DNA from: Saprospiraceae bacterium
GTDB lineage: Bacteria > Bacteroidota > Bacteroidia > Chitinophagales > Saprospiraceae
Direction of reading: 5' to 3'
DNA: 48,940 nt
NCBI GenBank assembly: GCA_023268675.1
Contig: JALQTV010000002.1
Location: forward strand, 1-48,940
The notes beneath the pieces are model-generated. The model saw only the letters and a list, made by a program, of their open reading frames with translations. It made no database searches and was not told the origin of the DNA. The translations under genes and the position numbers were made by a program. How positions within the stretch are numbered: position 1 is the first letter of the stretch; every line of letters begins with the position of its first letter. This document shows positions 16,701-24,160 of the stretch, one piece after another.

Positions 16701-17020
16701 GAGCAATTGCTCCATGGGTACACAGATTTGACCTTCGCATTTTGCAGGACATTACCTTCACCAAAACCGATCTCAACAAGATCCAGATGACCCTGGACTT
16801 CCTAAATATCGGAAACATGTTCAACAGCAACTGGGGAGTTCCTCAGGTAGTACAGCAAAGAACACTACTGAACTACAGAGGTGTTGACAACGGCGCTCCG
16901 ATTTATCGTCTGAACGCTGTTCCCGGTACTTCTGAATTCCCAACCGAGACCTTCAGAACAACAACCAACGTGTTGGGCAATACCTGGAGACTTCAAATGG
17001 GTGTGAAATACATCTTCTAA
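13772..17020 (+). CDS. Oar-like TonB-dependent outer-membrane receptor
   Basis: This 1082-residue protein has a Sec signal peptide ending near FAQ (residue 21) and an N-terminal carboxypeptidase-regulatory-like beta-sandwich (about 22-105, GKVVDTEGMEIIGATVV). A TonB plug domain (about 110-260) and a large beta-barrel ending in the aromatic motif KYIF follow. It most resembles Oar-family receptors and has no SusD-like partner, so glycan import is less likely than peptide, protein or other uptake. ATG at 13772 is selected because the signal peptide begins there; 28 upstream codons in frame are not signal-like. Its codon choice (GGT, AAC, TTC, CGC) looks optimised compared with neighbours, suggesting high expression. 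It stands alone, with its own promoter region and strong terminator. Confidence 0.9.
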   Translation: MRTRFLFLIAFLVSAVQGFAQITTSTINGKVVDTEGMEIIGATVVALHTPSGTSYGTVTNASGYFTIQGMRVGGPYEVEVSYVGYKTQKQEGLYLSLGTASIVNFTIAEDAVQIDEVLVTASRDAQFTDSKTGAAINISSERITSLPTISRDINDFTRLTPQSNGASFAGTNSRFNNYSIDGNIYNNNFGLGSAQFAGGSPISLDAIEAVSVNLAPYDVRYSGFTGAAVNAVTKSGTNRFSGSVYYLLRNDQMIGTKAGEVSVDPGDSENKIQGVTFGGPIIKNKLFFFASYEKETEAVPSFLKRAAREGETPDGLIISRVPYSQTVFVRDKIQELYGYDTGAPDGYPFASEQERINFRLDYNINANHKFTARFNNYTAFTDVPTNGNSIRYISTRYRNTFRTGIENINFRNNNYTNDRNVTSFVGELNSLFGSNISNQFNIGYTQIKDPKRGIPGAQDFPMIEVLEPDATGNLLYYMTMGNELFTVGNLLENNVLNITNNTTIYKDQHTITAGVNFEYMTFKNAFNPVFNGFYRYIGYDKFVDAVINRNPNVYPDAFAKGYALDGSTTPPVDNTQFGQLGLYIQDEYKPNDQLKLTAGLRVDLPFYPIDLPNNELLDVLNKQFTDADGNSFTPDVAAFPKVNPLFSPRVGFNYDVTGDRSTIIRGGTGLFSGRIPFVWLSNQVNGSGVVRGGFGYEGQQVIDNGIIFNPDVTAYNPANPAETLSNELNLTDENFKLPQVWRTNLAIDQKLPGGIDATVEFFYNRDVSTPIAYNPVLRNPDATFTGADTRGYWNSTNYSNDANFRNVFYLTNAQEKADYVSATLQLSKQFNNGFYAMAAYTKSRARDLDAAGGSQAISLWTATVQSDRNNPELSYAGFDQPNRLIANLAYQKGGTMIGVFYDAGNAGRFSYTYSGNFGDASNRLMYVPNNASELNFQSFTLNGQTITAAMQQQILDAYIDQDEYLSSIRGEVAERNGAIAPWVHRFDLRILQDITFTKTDLNKIQMTLDFLNIGNMFNSNWGVPQVVQQRTLLNYRGVDNGAPIYRLNAVPGTSEFPTETFRTTTNVLGNTWRLQMGVKYIF

Positions 17021-17040
17021 TCCGAATGGATGATGTTTTT

Positions 17041-17078
17041 AAACGCTGCTCCGGGTCATCCGGAGCAGCGTTTTTTTT
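17041..17078 (+). terminator. Strong rho-independent terminator of the receptor gene
   Basis: A perfect 14-bp stem (AAACGCTGCTCCGG / CCGGAGCAGCGTTT) with a 5-base loop is followed by a run of eight T. It lies 20 bases after the receptor stop and also separates it from the convergent peptidase gene. On the minus strand only three U follow, so it works mainly on the plus strand. Confidence 0.92.
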
Positions 17079-17085
17079 GGACCAA

Positions 17086-18708
17086 TTATTGTTTGTCCAA
17101 ATCAGGAAGGGATAAGTTTTCCAGCACACTTTTTTGTGCCATCATTTGTTCGATCGCCTCAACAGTTCTGGGGGCCAAGGCTGAAAGGTTTTCATGGCCT
17201 GTTTCAGTGATCAGAATGTCGTCTTCAATGCGAACAGCAATATTCCACCATTTTTCGTCACAGGGACTCCCTGCCGGAATATAAATTCCGGGTTCTACTG
17301 TAATCACACTACCCGCTTGCAGCGGCCCACCTGTTCCCGGATCATGGACATCCAGTCCTACATAATGAGAAGTACCATGAGGGAAATAATTGTGGCTTTC
17401 ACCCTCTTTGATGATACCCAATTCAGCCAACCTTCTGTCGATCACTTCCTTTGCTGCCAGGTGAGGAGCACGCATGCTTCCACCGGGTTGACAGGCTGCA
17501 ATTCCTGCATCCTGTGCTTCCAAAACAATATTGTAGATCAGTTTTTGCTCCTCGGTAAACTTGCCATTGGCAGGGATGGTTCGTGTCACATCAGCTGTAT
17601 ACCCATGGTATTCTGCCCCAAGATCCATCAGCACCAGGTCACCATCCACACTGGGGCGGTTATTTTCGATATAATGCAAAATACAACCGTTGTAACCAGC
17701 TCCAACGATAGAAGGATATCCCTCGTATTCAGCTCCATATTTTTTGAATACAAACTCGTGTATCCCCTGAATCTCTGTCTCTGACATCTCCGGACGCATG
17801 GCCTTCATCACCTCAATCTGCCCCACGCAGGAAATGCTCACAGCCTTTCGCAGCAGTTTCAATTCTTCACCGGACTTTATCTCTCGCAACTGCTTCATTA
17901 CATTGGTGAGCCCCTGAGGATCCAGATTAGACTTGGGAATAGATGCCGCAATTTTCTTACGGCTTTCCACGCTACCCGCACCAATAAACTCCTGAATCAC
18001 AGGATCGTCTTTTAATCCAGGATCCCATCGGGTCGCCCTGAAAATTTCTTCTGCCAGATTCTGATAATAATCGGGAGTACTTTCCCTTATCTGTTGATGA
18101 ATCGCGTGCTTCCGTGGGTTGAAGTCTTCCGGAATACCGGCCTTTGAACGGAATTGATTGATCAGATCATACAAATCTGCCTCACTGCGAGTATCCCTGA
18201 CATCATTGTGGAACTGTGGAAACCAAACCTTGTCAAAAGCAGTAAAGTTAATATCAGCCTCTTTGAATGCCGAATGATCCAAAACCTGTGCAATATCCAA
18301 TACTTCTCCGGCTCTATCCGGTCCCAGTCTGCGCCCGGTCCACATTTCCTCACGGGCATTGCGCGATTGCGCAAAAAGCACTTCATCATACATTTCCCCA
18401 TTAGGCCCCATTTGAGGCTCGGAAAAAAGAATCACCATAGAGTGTGGTTCCTTATAGCCCGTCAGATAGTAGAAATTAGGATCCTGATGGTATATGTAAT
18501 CGACGTCATTGGCCCTGTTGCGCACCGGATTGGCAAAAATCACCGCTACCGAATTGGGGGGCAACTTTTCTTTAAAAGCCTGTCTTCGGCTCTTATGGAA
18601 ATCTGTAGAAAGGTAATCTGTGGGCAAGGCAATCTCCTGAGCAATCAATGAAAAGCCCGGAAACAACATCAAAGCCAGCAACAGACGACGGATCGTGTTT
18701 GTGGTCAT
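17086..18708 (-). CDS. Secreted Xaa-Pro aminopeptidase (M24B)
   Basis: This 540-residue metallopeptidase removes N-terminal residues preceding proline. A signal peptide covers about residues 1-25, followed by an AMP_N domain and the pita-bread catalytic domain. Metal ligands are visible as two Asp in LMDLGAEYHGYTADVTRT, His in HGTSHYVGLDVHD, Glu in VEPGIYIP and Glu in VRIEDDIL. ATG at 18708 is chosen because a typical signal peptide starts there; an in-frame ATG 66 bases earlier adds a Tyr/Phe-rich stretch. It is probably periplasmic or surface-exposed and used for peptide turnover. Confidence 0.92.
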   Translation of the reverse strand: MTTNTIRRLLLALMLFPGFSLIAQEIALPTDYLSTDFHKSRRQAFKEKLPPNSVAVIFANPVRNRANDVDYIYHQDPNFYYLTGYKEPHSMVILFSEPQMGPNGEMYDEVLFAQSRNAREEMWTGRRLGPDRAGEVLDIAQVLDHSAFKEADINFTAFDKVWFPQFHNDVRDTRSEADLYDLINQFRSKAGIPEDFNPRKHAIHQQIRESTPDYYQNLAEEIFRATRWDPGLKDDPVIQEFIGAGSVESRKKIAASIPKSNLDPQGLTNVMKQLREIKSGEELKLLRKAVSISCVGQIEVMKAMRPEMSETEIQGIHEFVFKKYGAEYEGYPSIVGAGYNGCILHYIENNRPSVDGDLVLMDLGAEYHGYTADVTRTIPANGKFTEEQKLIYNIVLEAQDAGIAACQPGGSMRAPHLAAKEVIDRRLAELGIIKEGESHNYFPHGTSHYVGLDVHDPGTGGPLQAGSVITVEPGIYIPAGSPCDEKWWNIAVRIEDDILITETGHENLSALAPRTVEAIEQMMAQKSVLENLSLPDLDKQ

Positions 18709-18757
18709 AATAAAAAATTTGAAACAATAATAATAAACGCAGAACAGCAGCACAACT

Positions 18758-19546
18758 TCAATAAGCTGCTTCACTTGTCTTTATCAATTGGTTATCCCTG
18801 ACATACCTACCAAGAATGTGTCCCCACTGTTGGTAGGTATCTTCGGAAGGGTGGATGCCATCACTAAACAATCCGGCAAGTTCTTCCTTTGAACCTGCCT
18901 CCGTCAGGGCTGCATTGAATTCCTCAGCCTGACCACAAAACCAGAGCAGCTCTTTTTCCCGAACCAGGTTTTCGATCTCTGCGCCAAGTAAATTCAAATT
19001 ATAAGATGCCGACTTCCGGATAAGTACCGGCAAAGCAGGGAAAAACTTCAAAGGGGGCAAATGCATAAACATAATGGGAGTACCGGCGAAACGCTGCCGA
19101 AGTTCGCTTGTAAGCACCTCTATATCCACTGCCCATTTTTTTGGCGCACGCCAACCCAAAGCATCATTGGCTCCCAAACCGATCACAACAAGGTCAGCCC
19201 GGGTACTCTCTATGCGCGACAGCAACTTTCTATTGACCCGAGCAGCAGTATAACCGCTTCGGGCTACTACCTCCCAGGAAACTTCCCAGTCGTAATGATC
19301 TGCCAATGCCCGGGCCAATCCACCCGGCAATCCATTGGCATGACTGGAAGCACCTACTCCGGCTACCGAACTTTCACCAATCAAAAGGATATGAAATTTT
19401 TGCTGGCTGCGACCATAAGCCCCCCTGATGTCTTTGGGCTCAGCAGGAAAATTAAGCGTCTTGCGCAAACGCATACCCTGAAAAACCATCAGAGGGAAAA
19501 AAGGCAGCCAAAAAAGCAAGCCCATGAAATATTTTAACTGATTCAT
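18758..19546 (-). CDS. Membrane-anchored SGNH/GDSL hydrolase
   Basis: This 262-residue protein has an N-terminal hydrophobic anchor (about residues 6-24) and an SGNH hydrolase fold. The nucleophile is Ser59 in LLIGESS (a GES variant of GDS), block III is GLGANDA and the Asp/His pair is DGIHPS. Family members are esterases or deacylases acting on lipids, sugars or cell-wall acyl groups. Translation from 19546 overlaps the formyltransferase stop as ATGA, which fixes the start. Coupling with a formyltransferase-like protein may mean both modify the same small molecule or glycan. Confidence 0.82.
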   Translation of the reverse strand: MNQLKYFMGLLFWLPFFPLMVFQGMRLRKTLNFPAEPKDIRGAYGRSQQKFHILLIGESSVAGVGASSHANGLPGGLARALADHYDWEVSWEVVARSGYTAARVNRKLLSRIESTRADLVVIGLGANDALGWRAPKKWAVDIEVLTSELRQRFAGTPIMFMHLPPLKFFPALPVLIRKSASYNLNLLGAEIENLVREKELLWFCGQAEEFNAALTEAGSKEELAGLFSDGIHPSEDTYQQWGHILGRYVRDNQLIKTSEAAY

Positions 19547-20391
19547 GGCAACGTTTTTTGGGTATCCACAAGGCCCAAGGTTTCTTCCACCATATCGGCA
19601 GCGCCAGGGTCCACCCAAGTGGTAAAATAATCCAGGTAATCCGCGCGGTTGATAACATCAAAACCTTTTTCCTGCAATTGATCGAAATGTTCCATGGTAG
19701 GCAAAGTATAATAATTACTTTGTGCAACATCCTGTCTGAGCGCAGACGGAGCAAAACCATTTTCCAGCTGTCTGATCGCCTTCACAATAGCTGCTACACC
19801 TCCGGGATAAAGATTCCAGACGTGCCAGAACAAAGATTTTTCCCGATTGACAGGCAAATAGGCTATATCCAGAATATCTCCATTGTCTATGCCCTCATCA
19901 GGGATATAATGCAAAGTACACCCAATCTGATCCAAACCTGCAATCAGGCTGTGAAGCGTACCCAGTATTCCTCTATAGGCTGGTAATATCGCCGAGTGTA
20001 AATTTAAAATCCCCAAAGGAGCGATGGTAAGAAAAGGACCTTTGAATAATTTGCCAAAACGCAGAGATAAAAACAAATCCCCCTCCCTTTCACGCAATTC
20101 CCGGGCAAACGCATCGTCCATCACAGGAGCTTCCCTGCATGGAATGCCCGTCCTGGCTTCAATATGATCGACATCAATAAAATCACTGTGTTGTAAGCGA
20201 GGGAATATCGCTTCGAAAGGATGAACTGCCTCGTAGTACTCCAATAATTGCAATGCAGATACCTTGCGATCTTTTTTGCCTACACCTGTAGAATAGTAGA
20301 CTGCTTTTATCAAGGGACCAATCTGCCTGTAAAGCTCATTGAACGCCAGACATCCTGCCAGATCCCGGCTCATAAATAGAATAATTCTCAT
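19543..20391 (-). CDS. Formyltransferase-fold protein
   Basis: This 282-residue protein carries the N10-formyl-tetrahydrofolate transferase core. LNLHSAILPAYRG contains the catalytic Asn and His, and DEGIDNGDIL contains the catalytic Asp, in the order found in Met-tRNA formyltransferase and sugar N-formyltransferases. Flanking regions differ from Fmt and PurN, and there is no tRNA-binding C-terminal domain, so a sugar-amine or amino-acid acceptor is more likely. It is translationally coupled to the SGNH hydrolase. The acceptor is not predictable from sequence. Confidence 0.75.
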   Translation of the reverse strand: MRIILFMSRDLAGCLAFNELYRQIGPLIKAVYYSTGVGKKDRKVSALQLLEYYEAVHPFEAIFPRLQHSDFIDVDHIEARTGIPCREAPVMDDAFARELREREGDLFLSLRFGKLFKGPFLTIAPLGILNLHSAILPAYRGILGTLHSLIAGLDQIGCTLHYIPDEGIDNGDILDIAYLPVNREKSLFWHVWNLYPGGVAAIVKAIRQLENGFAPSALRQDVAQSNYYTLPTMEHFDQLQEKGFDVINRADYLDYFTTWVDPGAADMVEETLGLVDTQKTLP

Positions 20392-20469
20392 CCCGGAATT
20401 CCTTAGGGAGTTAAAAAAACGTCTTTGTGCAAACCTTTATCCCTAAATCTACAAATATTCCGGAAGAAT

Positions 20470-21228
20470 TTAATGTGTCTCTACTCCTTGCTCAGCTGTT
20501 TTTTTACCCAAAAATACCCGATACCCCACTTCTGTACCCACATTAAACAAATGCTCCTTTAGCGGCGCCTGGGCAGTAGAACTGAGGTGATAGCGGAAAT
20601 TGGGCTGAATAAACATCTGAGACCGGGGACCTACATAGACATTGATCCCAATACCCAGGTTGGCTGTGACCATATAAACACTGTTGACCGGAGATTCCAG
20701 GCGATAAACCAGATCCTCTGTTTCAGTCGTATAACGAGTACGCGTTGTCAGGTAATAAATACCCGAAAACCCCAATTCGGCGTAGGGAACAAACTTCTTG
20801 GGAGAAAATATATACCGTGCCATAACCGGCAACTCCAAAAACCAATAATTATAAGTGTACCTCACCTCTCTGGGAAGTGACGGCTGAAAGATAGGCTCTC
20901 CGGTTACGGGATCGTATTCATCAGGATATACCAGGTCGTATTGGGTCTTGCTCTTATAACCTACACTCGCAAAACGAAAACCACTTTTGATCCATAGCTT
21001 TTTGTTGAGCTGTACATTGACATTCAGACCGGTTCGATAATTGGGCTTGGAACTTTCTTCGCGCTGCCTTTTTTCAAAAATATCAATTACAAATTCATCT
21101 TCACTAGAATTGCTCAGGTTTCGGTTAGATACCTCGAAACTACCCAAGACATCGATAGATACTTTGCCTTGCGCCGAAAGCAAGGAGGGCACCAATATCC
21201 AGAAAACGGAAATAAGTTGTTTCATCAT
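20470..21228 (-). CDS. Outer-membrane beta-barrel protein (PorT-like family)
   Basis: This 252-residue protein has a signal peptide ending near SAQ (about residue 19) and alternating amphipathic strands such as LWIKSGFRFASVGYKS and MFIQPNFRYHLSS. It ends in a strand with GYRVFLGKK. The pattern fits the small OMP_b-brl_2/PorT-like barrels common in Bacteroidota. ATG at 21228 or 21225 is plausible, since both precede the same signal peptide. Function is unknown; such barrels often belong to envelope or secretion machinery. Confidence 0.72.
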   Translation of the reverse strand: MMKQLISVFWILVPSLLSAQGKVSIDVLGSFEVSNRNLSNSSEDEFVIDIFEKRQREESSKPNYRTGLNVNVQLNKKLWIKSGFRFASVGYKSKTQYDLVYPDEYDPVTGEPIFQPSLPREVRYTYNYWFLELPVMARYIFSPKKFVPYAELGFSGIYYLTTRTRYTTETEDLVYRLESPVNSVYMVTANLGIGINVYVGPRSQMFIQPNFRYHLSSTAQAPLKEHLFNVGTEVGYRVFLGKKTAEQGVETH

Positions 21229-21387
21229 GATGGGATTAAATGCGTTGTACATGCGCGCGCTATAGGGTGAGTAGCATTATTCATATTGCTTTCTCACAAA
21301 GGCAAAATTAGGTATTAATACGGAATTTTACCAGGCCGGATGAGCACATGTCCCACCTTTGTGCTTTTTTTTGTTGTATAATTTTAT

Positions 21388-21425
21388 GAAAATGTCAGGG
21401 AAACTTTCGGAAGCTCCCCTGACAT
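21388..21425 (-). terminator. Terminator after the DUF2911 gene
   Basis: A 9-bp stem (ATGTCAGGG / CCCTGACAT) encloses an inner CTT-TCGG-AAG mini-hairpin. On the minus strand it is followed by TTTT and further T/A-rich sequence. It sits about 27 bases past the DUF2911 stop. About 165 other bases between this hairpin and the barrel gene show no gene. Confidence 0.6.
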
Positions 21426-21451
21426 GGGTGTTTACTGTTATGACTTTTTGT

Positions 21452-22018
21452 TTATCGCAACGTAAAAGGCACCTCCACATGCGTTTGATCCCACTCCAGT
21501 ACCAGCGCAGGAGCACCTTCTTCTCCAAACGAGATGGTAAATACTTCTACCGGATCCAGCAGTCTTTCTACCCTGGATTCCGCGCGTAAAACATCAAATT
21601 GAGGATCCATACTTGCTTCTCCATTCATGCCTACTCCCCAGCCGTACTGCTTGCTGTTGAAAATAACAGTCCATACATCCAACCCGGGAATAGTCCATAA
21701 GGTATATTTTCCGGCAGGAAGCACCTGGCCGGCTATCAACAAATCCTTATCTGTTTCAAAAGTAGTAGCTTCGTTGGCTCCGGTACGCCACACCTTTCCG
21801 TAAGGTATCAATCCGTCAAATATGACCCTGCCTTTTTTAGAAGGCCTGCTGTAAGTTACACTCAGCTTGACGCCATCCTGATTATAAGTAACGGTGGCTT
21901 CCGGGCTGTGCTTTTTGGTTTGTACTTTCATGACATTGTAACCTACTACTCCCAAGAGCAGCAGTCCGGCCACAATGATGAGTATCCATTTAAGGGTTTT
22001 GGACATAGTATTTGGCAT
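21452..22018 (-). CDS. DUF2911 membrane-anchored protein
   Basis: This 188-residue protein has one N-terminal membrane helix (about residues 9-30) and a periplasmic DUF2911 domain. Characteristic segments are VTYSRPSKKGRVIFDGLIPYGKVWRTGANEATTF and LPAGKYTLWTIPG. The family is widespread in Bacteroidota and has no assigned function. ATG at 22018 is used; a second ATG four codons in (22006) is equally possible. It lies 16 bases downstream of the acylase gene on the same strand. Confidence 0.85.
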   Translation of the reverse strand: MPNTMSKTLKWILIIVAGLLLLGVVGYNVMKVQTKKHSPEATVTYNQDGVKLSVTYSRPSKKGRVIFDGLIPYGKVWRTGANEATTFETDKDLLIAGQVLPAGKYTLWTIPGLDVWTVIFNSKQYGWGVGMNGEASMDPQFDVLRAESRVERLLDPVEVFTISFGEEGAPALVLEWDQTHVEVPFTLR

Positions 22019-22034
22019 TTATTAAAAAAATTGA

Positions 22035-24119
22035 TCATTCCTGCGGGTGATAGATGCGCTGTGCATGCTTCAGAATTTCCTCCTTGTCAAAAGTCAGTTT
22101 CTTGGCTTTCTTATTGACAAATAAATCCATCTGGTCGCTGTAATGGGGACTATCTGGTCTGTTGGAATTGCCAAAAGGAACGATGGATTCCATTTCAGCG
22201 ACACCGTTGGCATCATACTGGACAAACATCATGAAGCTGTCCCCATTGGTAACATAGTATTTCCCATTGTCCTTATCGAGGTACCCTCCCCGGGCAGCCA
22301 GCGTATTGCGATAGCCGTATACATGTAGCTCTCTGTCGCCCCGCTTGAGACGGGAAAAGTCTCGAAAGGGCACATCCAGCTTGCCAAAATATTTCAACAA
22401 GTGATTTTTGGCGTCAGCCAACCCCTTATTGATCATGGCATCTGAAGGAACACCGTCTTCAGGTACATAGTCTCTGGGCAGACTGTTTAAAATTAAATAA
22501 TAAATGGTTGGAGCCGGACTATCCGGATCAGCCTTTAAGTCCCAACCTTTCAGCAAATCCAACAAATCCTGATACTCCGGATGTTGGTAGGTCTGCAAAA
22601 AAAGAGCCGTTTCCCCGATTGGATGCGCTTTGGCCAATCCCGCATCGTACTTGATGGCCTTCAATTCTTCCATCGACAGAGGAGTGCCATCTTCGTAGAT
22701 CTCGCGGAATCGGAAACTGCGCGGAAGATCATCGATCACGGTATTGTAACTTACAAGAGAATCGTATTTCGCGGGATCGAGCCATTGGTCTTCACAGGTA
22801 CATTTGAAGGGACTGTGGTTGACATTATACACAAATCCACAGTCCGGATTGTAAATCTGAGGGCGCTTTTCAAGGGGCACATAATTTTGCCAAAGCGTCG
22901 CAGAACTGTTTCCCGGAACAATGTCGCGCCAGTTATAACCCGGCTGCCGCTCAGGAAATAATCCGTTGAACAAATACAGAATGTTGTCTTCCTTGTCCGC
23001 ATAAGTGATATTGAAATAAGGCAGGCCATTCCATTCCAAAGCTTTTTTGAACTCGGAGAGGTTCTGCGCAAGGTTCATTTTAAACCACTGTTCCGGAGCC
23101 TTGATATTGAGGATCATTGGATTTCGCAAAGCGAAAAAATTACCACCCTTACTTTGAATGGTAGGGCCATATACACTTTCGTAAACCGTTTTTTTGACCT
23201 TCACCGGGAAAGGCAAAGCCTTGAGTTTGACCGTCAGTTTGATCTCCTTTTCTTCTAGTTTGAGCCATTTACCGTCAAATTCATAGTGCAAAGGTTTGTC
23301 AGGATGCATTTTCAACAAATAGGCATCCGTATGATCGTAGTAGTTGTTGGTATGCGTCCAACCCAAATTGGGATTGGTACCAATCTGTGGAGAAACAGAG
23401 CCCGGAAACATGGCTCCCTGAAAATTTAACCCTTCTTCACTGACCACGTGAATTTCATAAAATGCTTCCGGTCCGGTAAGCCCGATATGTGGATTGGCAA
23501 TGAGGTAAGTTCGATTGTCCTTGGTCATCTCTCTCCTGAAAGCAAAGGAGTTGGACCCCTTACTGATGACAGCATCCGCTTCAGCCTGCTCATTGGTGCG
23601 GGTATCATTGAGCAAAGCTGCCAGCGTACGACCCAAACCGGTAAATTCAGCTATTTTCAGCGGATAACTCTTCAATACATCATTGGGTCGCACCGGAAAG
23701 GCCTTTTTCTGCATCACTTCTTCCGGATGTAACCTGGCATAATCGTTGATGCCCTGACAATAGGCTTCCAGGTATGCCATAAATTCAGGACTGACCTCTT
23801 TCTCTATTTGTGCATCAATCAACTCATCCAACCCGGTGAAGTCGGAGAAAAAGTCACCGGCAGCCAACCTTTTTCCATATTCCCTGCCCAGCATCGCCTT
23901 GGTAAACAAAAAAGTTTGCTGGATAACTTCAAAATTGTCTTCACACTGCGCCCAGGCTACTCCATAAGCTACTTCATTGTTCGTCTCAGCGTACACATGC
24001 GGCATGCCCCACTGGTCTCTGATGATGGTGACCTTTTGAGGGTCAATCGCACTTTTTTGGGCGTATAGCCCGGTGAAAAGCACAGAAATAAGCATTAGAG
24101 ACAGCATTTTTTGAATCAT
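22035..24119 (-). CDS. Secreted penicillin-acylase-family Ntn-hydrolase
   Basis: This 694-residue precursor has a signal peptide (about 1-20) and the Ntn-hydrolase fold of penicillin G acylase and acyl-homoserine-lactone acylases. Autoprocessing should expose Ser189 in SKG-SNSFAF as the beta-chain N-terminal nucleophile. A conserved IGTNPNLGWTHTNNYYDHTD segment follows, and a late Asn/Arg region contains GNSNRPDSPHYSDQ. Substrate may be acyl-homoserine lactones, lipopeptides or other N-acyl amides. It is divergent from a second paralogue, with only 41 bases between the two starts. Confidence 0.88.
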   Translation of the reverse strand: MIQKMLSLMLISVLFTGLYAQKSAIDPQKVTIIRDQWGMPHVYAETNNEVAYGVAWAQCEDNFEVIQQTFLFTKAMLGREYGKRLAAGDFFSDFTGLDELIDAQIEKEVSPEFMAYLEAYCQGINDYARLHPEEVMQKKAFPVRPNDVLKSYPLKIAEFTGLGRTLAALLNDTRTNEQAEADAVISKGSNSFAFRREMTKDNRTYLIANPHIGLTGPEAFYEIHVVSEEGLNFQGAMFPGSVSPQIGTNPNLGWTHTNNYYDHTDAYLLKMHPDKPLHYEFDGKWLKLEEKEIKLTVKLKALPFPVKVKKTVYESVYGPTIQSKGGNFFALRNPMILNIKAPEQWFKMNLAQNLSEFKKALEWNGLPYFNITYADKEDNILYLFNGLFPERQPGYNWRDIVPGNSSATLWQNYVPLEKRPQIYNPDCGFVYNVNHSPFKCTCEDQWLDPAKYDSLVSYNTVIDDLPRSFRFREIYEDGTPLSMEELKAIKYDAGLAKAHPIGETALFLQTYQHPEYQDLLDLLKGWDLKADPDSPAPTIYYLILNSLPRDYVPEDGVPSDAMINKGLADAKNHLLKYFGKLDVPFRDFSRLKRGDRELHVYGYRNTLAARGGYLDKDNGKYYVTNGDSFMMFVQYDANGVAEMESIVPFGNSNRPDSPHYSDQMDLFVNKKAKKLTFDKEEILKHAQRIYHPQE

Positions 24120-24160
24120 AAGTGATATATTTTCAACCAAATTACAAAACGAAGTTAACC
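24120..24160. promoter_or_regulatory. 41-base divergent region between two acylase genes
   Basis: This very short, AT-rich spacer separates the two start codons. No full TTTG / TAnnTTTG pair fits into it in either direction, so at least one promoter must extend into the opposing gene or the two must overlap. Such sharing would make simultaneous transcription competitive. Confidence 0.5.

Noticed and set aside
21328-21528. 66-codon minus-strand frame between the barrel and DUF2911 genes
   Set aside because: It overlaps both the terminator hairpin and the 3' end of the DUF2911 gene and has no family-like pattern.
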